Shown one piece after another: positions 60,398 to 64,000 of a DNA stretch of 64,000 nt. Made by a program: the position numbers and the translations under genes. The notes beneath the pieces are model-generated. The model worked only from the letters and a program-made list of their open reading frames with translations. It made no database searches and was not told where the DNA came from. Numbering within the stretch: position 1 is the stretch's first letter; each line of letters starts with the position of its first letter. Source of the stretch: JAGPUQ01 sp947084925 (GTDB lineage: Bacteria > Pseudomonadota > Gammaproteobacteria > Pseudomonadales > Porticoccaceae); the NCBI GenBank assembly GCA_947084925.1, contig CAMTUJ010000016.1, positions 23,589-87,588 of the forward strand. Direction: 5' to 3'.

Positions 60398-61497
60398 CAC
60401 TGAACGAAACCCTCCAGCAACAATCCCGCTTCGGAGGCAAAGCGCCCACCCAGAATCAGCGACATCAGTTGCTTGGTAATCCGCACATCGCCCGCCATGG
60501 TGGTGGCGATACCGCCCCCGGCCTCGGCGAGCTGCTGAAAGTCGTACAGGGGTTTGTTGCGGAACAGGTTGTGATCCACGGGCCGGCCCACCACCGCCTC
60601 GATCAGCGCCGGATTGGCGTCGTGACTCACGTCCAGCGCCGACAACTGGCCACTGTCGGTGGCGAATCGCCGGGCCAGCGCCAGCGCGTGACGCAAATCG
60701 CCCTCATGGGGAGGCGCGTCGCCGATCAGGATGATCACTTTGCGCGCGCCCAGGCGCCAACCCGCCTTGGCGACACCGACTTCGAGGCCCGCAACCACGG
60801 CTTCCGGAAAGTCGCCGCCCCCCTCGGCAGTCAGTGAGCCCAGAAAGCCCGTCAACTTGTTCAGGCTGAACGTCAGCGACTGCATGCGGGTGACATAACC
60901 CGGCGAATCGTAGTCGCGATAGGCCACGACACCAAATCGCGATACCGGCACCAGGAGCCGGACCGCATCCACGATATCGATCATGTGCGCGCGCGCTTCG
61001 TTGAGCACCCAGTCCATGGATCCGGTGGTGTCCACCACAAACACGACATCCAGACCGGTTTCCCGCAAGCCCTGCACATAGGCGGCGAATCCCTGTGTGG
61101 AGTTGCTCAAACCATTGCCGACTCCAGTCCCGAAGCCGGCGGCACCTCGCCCCGCCGTCACCACCATATCGGTCAGCAGCGGCAGGGAAGATCCTCGACT
61201 TGCGCCTCCTGCCGCCGCTTTCATGGCGAGATCGACATCCGGCGGGGGCGGTGTGACGGCGGCGGTTGGAACCAGGACTTCCGGCGGTTCAAATTCGATC
61301 TGGTCTTCAAACACCAGCTCTTTCGGCGGCGGTTCACTCACCAACTGGACATCCACCACGCGCTCAGGCGCCGGCGGCGTCAACACCACGGCATCCGCTT
61401 CTCGAGAGGCGCGCCAGGACAGCCAGATATGGAGCAGCAGAGACAGCAACAGAAGCGCCAGCCACAGCGAAAAGGATCGATACCACTGCAATTGCAT
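60397..61497 (-). CDS. Membrane-anchored VWA-domain protein with TonB-like N-terminus
   Basis: The 366-residue protein has one membrane helix (about 9-27), then a periplasmic Pro-rich stretch (P-P-A-P-E-R-V-V-D-V-Q-L-V and further P-P-P repeats to about 90) that recalls TonB. A Gly/Ser-rich linker follows, then a VWA domain (about 148-335). The MIDAS motif is D-T-T-G-S (156-160) rather than D-x-S-x-S, with a further acidic loop in I-G-D-A-P-P-H-E-G. It is the first gene of a three-gene unit with the TPR and DUF1329 genes. Confidence 0.88.
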   Translation of the reverse strand: MQLQWYRSFSLWLALLLLSLLLHIWLSWRASREADAVVLTPPAPERVVDVQLVSEPPPKELVFEDQIEFEPPEVLVPTAAVTPPPPDVDLAMKAAAGGASRGSSLPLLTDMVVTAGRGAAGFGTGVGNGLSNSTQGFAAYVQGLRETGLDVVFVVDTTGSMDWVLNEARAHMIDIVDAVRLLVPVSRFGVVAYRDYDSPGYVTRMQSLTFSLNKLTGFLGSLTAEGGGDFPEAVVAGLEVGVAKAGWRLGARKVIILIGDAPPHEGDLRHALALARRFATDSGQLSALDVSHDANPALIEAVVGRPVDHNLFRNKPLYDFQQLAEAGGGIATTMAGDVRITKQLMSLILGGRFASEAGLLLEGFVQ

Positions 61498-61527
61498 AGC
61501 GCGTGCATCCTGTTCGCGGCAATTTCA

Positions 61528-61611
61528 CCGCACCGCTTGGGGGTACGATCGGTGCGGCATCCCGCGCTCCGCGCATCGACGAACGCTGCTGTAGGCGCCG
61601 CCAATCGGCGC
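61528..61611. promoter_or_regulatory. Two dyads in the leader of the VWA gene
   Basis: CCGCACCG (61528-61535) with CGGTGCGG (61550-61557) and GCGCCG (61595-61600) with CGGCGC (61606-61611) are perfect inverted repeats. Both lie between the proposed promoter and the VWA start, so they would fold in the 5' untranslated RNA or bind a regulator. Confidence 0.4.
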
Positions 61612-61639
61612 GAGCGGTCCGGGCCGTCCGCTCGACATC

Positions 61640-61667
61640 ATAATACTGGCGCAGGCGCGGCTTTGAA
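61640..61667 (-). promoter_or_regulatory. Probable promoter of the VWA-TPR-DUF1329 unit
   Basis: On the minus strand TTCAAA (61667-61662), a 16-base spacer and TATTAT (61645-61640) form a reasonable sigma-70 promoter (four and five of six consensus bases). It lies directly after the terminator of the DUF1302 gene, so the two units are transcribed separately. RNA would start near 61633, about 135 bases before the VWA start codon. Confidence 0.5.
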
Positions 61668-61675
61668 GCTGGTAC

Positions 61676-61705
61676 AAAAAAAACCGGCGCCCAAGGCGCC
61701 GGTTT
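61676..61705 (-). terminator. Rho-independent terminator of the DUF1302 gene
   Basis: On the minus strand the hairpin AAACCGGCGCC / GGCGCCGGTTT with a three-base loop is followed by a run of eight T residues. It is 21 bases past the DUF1302 stop codon and separates this gene from the VWA unit. Confidence 0.92.
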
Positions 61706-61725
61706 CGTAGCGCTCGCTGCGTCGA

Positions 61726-63678
61726 TCAGAACTGGTAGCCGACGCGCACTCCCACTTCGTCGGTCCACTCCAGCGGCGCAAAAACGCTCCGCGTACTGGC
61801 CGCGTAGATCCAGGTGGCATAGGTCTCCACCGTCCAGGGACCGTTCGGCTTGTAACGCACCGACGGTTGCACCAGGTAACCGCCGTAGATGTCGTACAAC
61901 ACCGCGAAATCAGCTCGCCAGGTCAGGTTCGGGAAAGGCTGCGAAAACGCAAAGGAGAAACCGTCCCAACCGCGACCAGGCCCGCCTTCGCTTTTCCCGG
62001 TACCGGCCTTGTCAACTCTGCCGCCGATGCTTTTGAGCGGGCGCCCCACGAAGTCGATCGCGCTCTTGTGCATCCACTGCAACGAGAAGAACGTGGCCGG
62101 GAAGTCCTGCGAGAAGCGGTGGTACTTCTCGAGAGCGACCGCTGTGTTCCACTCGTCTGACGTCCCGGTTTCGCGCGCCACATTGTCCGACCACTGTTTG
62201 CTCGGCGTCCAGGTGCCCTCCACCCTCAGTACCAACTGATCCAGCAGACTGTCCGGCGTGGAATAGAAGATGTAGTTGCCCCCGGCCCCGAATATGTTCT
62301 CCGACGGATACTTGGAAATGATGCTCCCGTCCAGATCCCCCAGTATCGAGAAGAACATATCGAAGACCGGCGCTGCTTCCTGCAAATTGGTCGCCCAGAT
62401 GCCATTGGCAATATCCGCATTGGGCAACAGGCCTTGCCCGCTCGGGTCCAGCATGGCGCTCACCCCGACAATATTGGAGAGGAAGCCCCCGATAAACGGA
62501 AAGTCCCGGCCCAGCACATTGAGCGCTTCCACTCCGTTCAATCCGCCCAGTGCCGACCCTCTCATCCAGTCGGACGAACCGAGCGTACCGCCACCTTCGG
62601 GCGCATTGCTGCCCGGCAGTCCCGAGGCACGAAACACCTGCTCGGAGAATTTCTGGCCATTGATCGCGGGAAACGCCCCATCGAGAGCCGTTTGCCCACC
62701 CGCAGCCCAGCGATACACCGGGTCCGGATTGTGGCGGCTCACCATGAAGAATTGCAGCCCCAACTGGTCGAACTGCCCGTTGAAGCGGAGCCCGCCGTTG
62801 ATGTAGTTATCGTAGTCCTTGTAGCCTTTGCCATCCTGATTTTCATAGGGCGAATTGACCAGCGCATAAGGCGATCCCTGCCGCGGGTAGAGCGTTGGTT
62901 GGAACATCTGCAAGAACGTCTCAACTTCCCACTGCTGGGTCAGGTTATAGCTCGCCCGAATCGCCGGCGACGGCGCGCGCTCATCGGCATATTCTTCCTG
63001 GGCATAGTCCAGGAACGAATGCCGGCGCAGATCCAGACCATTGGCCACGTCCGCCACCCGGAAGAACAGCGCCTCGCCCCAGGCGATCTGCTGATTGCCC
63101 ACTCGCACCCACAGCGGGCCGTTGTTGTAATCGAGATAGGCCGAGGGCAAATCGATCATGTAGTTGCGACCGCAGGCTTCCAGCCGGTTGCCGCAATCTC
63201 CGTTCAACCCGGACATGTTGGTTTTGAAATTGTTCACCTTGCCGTACTCTTCCATGATGTCGGCGGTGTAATAGCCCCGCACTTTGACGAACCCGGTCAG
63301 GTTGTTGTTGAACTTCAGGTTGAAGTCCACTTCGGCGCGCGTCGCCATCAGGTTCCAGCGCTCATCGTTGTTGAAATCCTCCTTCTGGAACTGCGCTGGC
63401 GGCAATACCCAACTCGCCGGGTCGGTGACATCCTGTCCCGTAAACGCCGCGTAGGTCGCCTCGGCAAGCGGGTTGCCGCGCACCGTATTGGGTGAGGCTC
63501 CACTTTCAACGGCGCTATGGCGCAGCAAAGGGTTGCCCTCCTGCCCGATCCGGTAGGCTGCCTCCTGACGGATAAATCCTGTGACTGAAACATCCACGGC
63601 CATCGTCTGGGCAGTCCACAGCAGGGCTGCGGGCAACGCGCTCGCAACTGCTACTTTTAAAAATATGTGTTTATTCAT
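61726..63678 (-). CDS. DUF1302 outer-membrane protein
   Basis: The 650-residue precursor has a signal peptide (about 1-27, ending T-M-A) and a beta-rich body with many aromatic/charged alternating strands, ending in Tyr-Gln-Phe, a terminal aromatic as in outer-membrane barrels. Family blocks include G-F-I-R-Q-E, N-L-M-A-T-R-A-E-V-D-F and W-V-R-V-G-N-Q-Q-I-A-W-G-E. It has no plug domain. The ribosome site GAGGGGAA lies before the ATG at 63678. Members occur with DUF1329 proteins in proteobacteria that use lipids, steroids or hydrocarbons, suggesting an outer-membrane channel for hydrophobic compounds. Confidence 0.9.
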   Translation of the reverse strand: MNKHIFLKVAVASALPAALLWTAQTMAVDVSVTGFIRQEAAYRIGQEGNPLLRHSAVESGASPNTVRGNPLAEATYAAFTGQDVTDPASWVLPPAQFQKEDFNNDERWNLMATRAEVDFNLKFNNNLTGFVKVRGYYTADIMEEYGKVNNFKTNMSGLNGDCGNRLEACGRNYMIDLPSAYLDYNNGPLWVRVGNQQIAWGEALFFRVADVANGLDLRRHSFLDYAQEEYADERAPSPAIRASYNLTQQWEVETFLQMFQPTLYPRQGSPYALVNSPYENQDGKGYKDYDNYINGGLRFNGQFDQLGLQFFMVSRHNPDPVYRWAAGGQTALDGAFPAINGQKFSEQVFRASGLPGSNAPEGGGTLGSSDWMRGSALGGLNGVEALNVLGRDFPFIGGFLSNIVGVSAMLDPSGQGLLPNADIANGIWATNLQEAAPVFDMFFSILGDLDGSIISKYPSENIFGAGGNYIFYSTPDSLLDQLVLRVEGTWTPSKQWSDNVARETGTSDEWNTAVALEKYHRFSQDFPATFFSLQWMHKSAIDFVGRPLKSIGGRVDKAGTGKSEGGPGRGWDGFSFAFSQPFPNLTWRADFAVLYDIYGGYLVQPSVRYKPNGPWTVETYATWIYAASTRSVFAPLEWTDEVGVRVGYQF

Positions 63679-63852
63679 GTGCTTCCCCTCTTACTTATTG
63701 TTATCGAATACGGTCTGTTGTTTGTTATTGACAAACCATGGGTGATCGTCGCCGACACCAATGATAGAACTCGCTCTCGCCTGTACTCCGTATCAGCCCT
63801 CAGAATCCAGGCCGCCGAGCAAGCACCGGGAACCCGACGCGACTTACAACCA

Positions 63853-64000
63853 TCAGGTTCCCAGCCGCCGAATGGCCTGTACGGTCAGGTACTTGTCGTA
63901 GGCATCCGGAATGTCAAACTCGGTCTTCATCCCGCTGCGGTTCGATTGCGCGTGGTTGAAGCGCGTGAACCGGTTGGTCTGAATGTCGTGCGCATGTACA
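63853..64000 (-). CDS. Second DUF1329 protein (partial, C-terminus only)
   Basis: The last 48 codons of a minus-strand gene enter from the right edge and end at a TGA (63855-63853). They read V-H-A-H-D-I-Q-T-N-R-F-T-R-F ... D-A-Y-D-K-Y-L-T-V-Q-A-I-R-R-L-G-T, clearly related to the end of the DUF1329 protein at 56703-58079. The gene would precede DUF1302 on the same strand, with a 174-base gap that is A+T-rich near the DUF1302 start. Confidence 0.88.
   Translation of the reverse strand, partial: VHAHDIQTNRFTRFNHAQSNRSGMKTEFDIPDAYDKYLTVQAIRRLGT

Overview
The window is a stretch of bacterial chromosome of roughly 65% G+C, densely packed with housekeeping genes. Gene content and order point to Gammaproteobacteria. 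The block degS-hisC-hisD-hisG-murA-ibaG / kdsD-kdsC-lptC-lptA-lptB-rpoN-hpf-rapZ-ptsO has the same order as in pseudomonads. zapE, zapG, mrcB with a TPR lipoprotein, aceK, hemJ, an OprI-type lipoprotein and a Pseudomonas-type HemB (no zinc cysteines) agree with this. The species cannot be named from sequence alone. A DUF1302/DUF1329 locus hints at an environmental bacterium that handles hydrophobic compounds. No rRNA, tRNA or CRISPR array was seen.

Layout. 1-1.6 kb: the end of a gene that may encode a LysR-type regulator, then a P4-type tyrosine integrase next to the 3' end of trpE. 1.6-4 kb: trpE and rpe. 4.1-7.2 kb: an operon of an alpha/beta hydrolase, a GlcD-type flavoprotein and a fumarylacetoacetase-family protein. 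7.3-9.6 kb: gcvT-gcvH-NRDE. 9.8-13 kb: an SDR, ettA and a LemA protein. 13-16 kb: an envelope group (L,D-transpeptidase, Lpp/OprI-like lipoprotein with C-terminal lysine, SPOR lipoprotein, DUF4404). 16-17.8 kb: amtB behind a sigma-54-type promoter. 17.8-20.7 kb: a cobalamin-uptake unit (riboswitch, BtuB-like receptor, DUF6580 membrane protein). 20.7-26.7 kb: a DUF5648 protein, radA, a DnaT-like/lambda-P-like gene pair and aceK. 26.9-33.3 kb: DUF6776, argC, then hemJ-hemL-NUDIX-hemB-rsmC. 33.3-42.5 kb: LpoP-like lipoprotein and mrcB, an adenosine-kinase-like gene, zapE, a hydrolase, zapG, sat and degS. 42.4-55.9 kb: histidine, peptidoglycan and LPS genes, the rpoN cluster, mgtE and darP. 55.9-64 kb: an enoyl-CoA hydratase and then a minus-strand locus with two DUF1329 genes, one DUF1302 gene, a membrane-anchored VWA protein and a periplasmic TPR protein.

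How the genes work together. Several genes that must cooperate are translationally coupled by ATGA or TGATG overlaps: hisD/hisC, kdsD/kdsC/lptC, lptA/lptB, mrcB/LpoP-like, VWA/TPR, argC/DUF6776. RpoN is encoded here, and a good -24/-12 promoter lies before amtB. The L,D-transpeptidase faces a lipoprotein that carries the expected anchoring lysine. The most novel-looking part is the right end: a TonB-like membrane anchor fused to a VWA domain, followed by a TPR protein and a twin-arginine DUF1329 protein, beside an outer-membrane DUF1302 protein and a second DUF1329. Other points of interest are a possible attenuator before sat, the absence of mla genes and ptsN from an otherwise conserved cluster, and a chromosomal lambda-P-like helicase-loader candidate.
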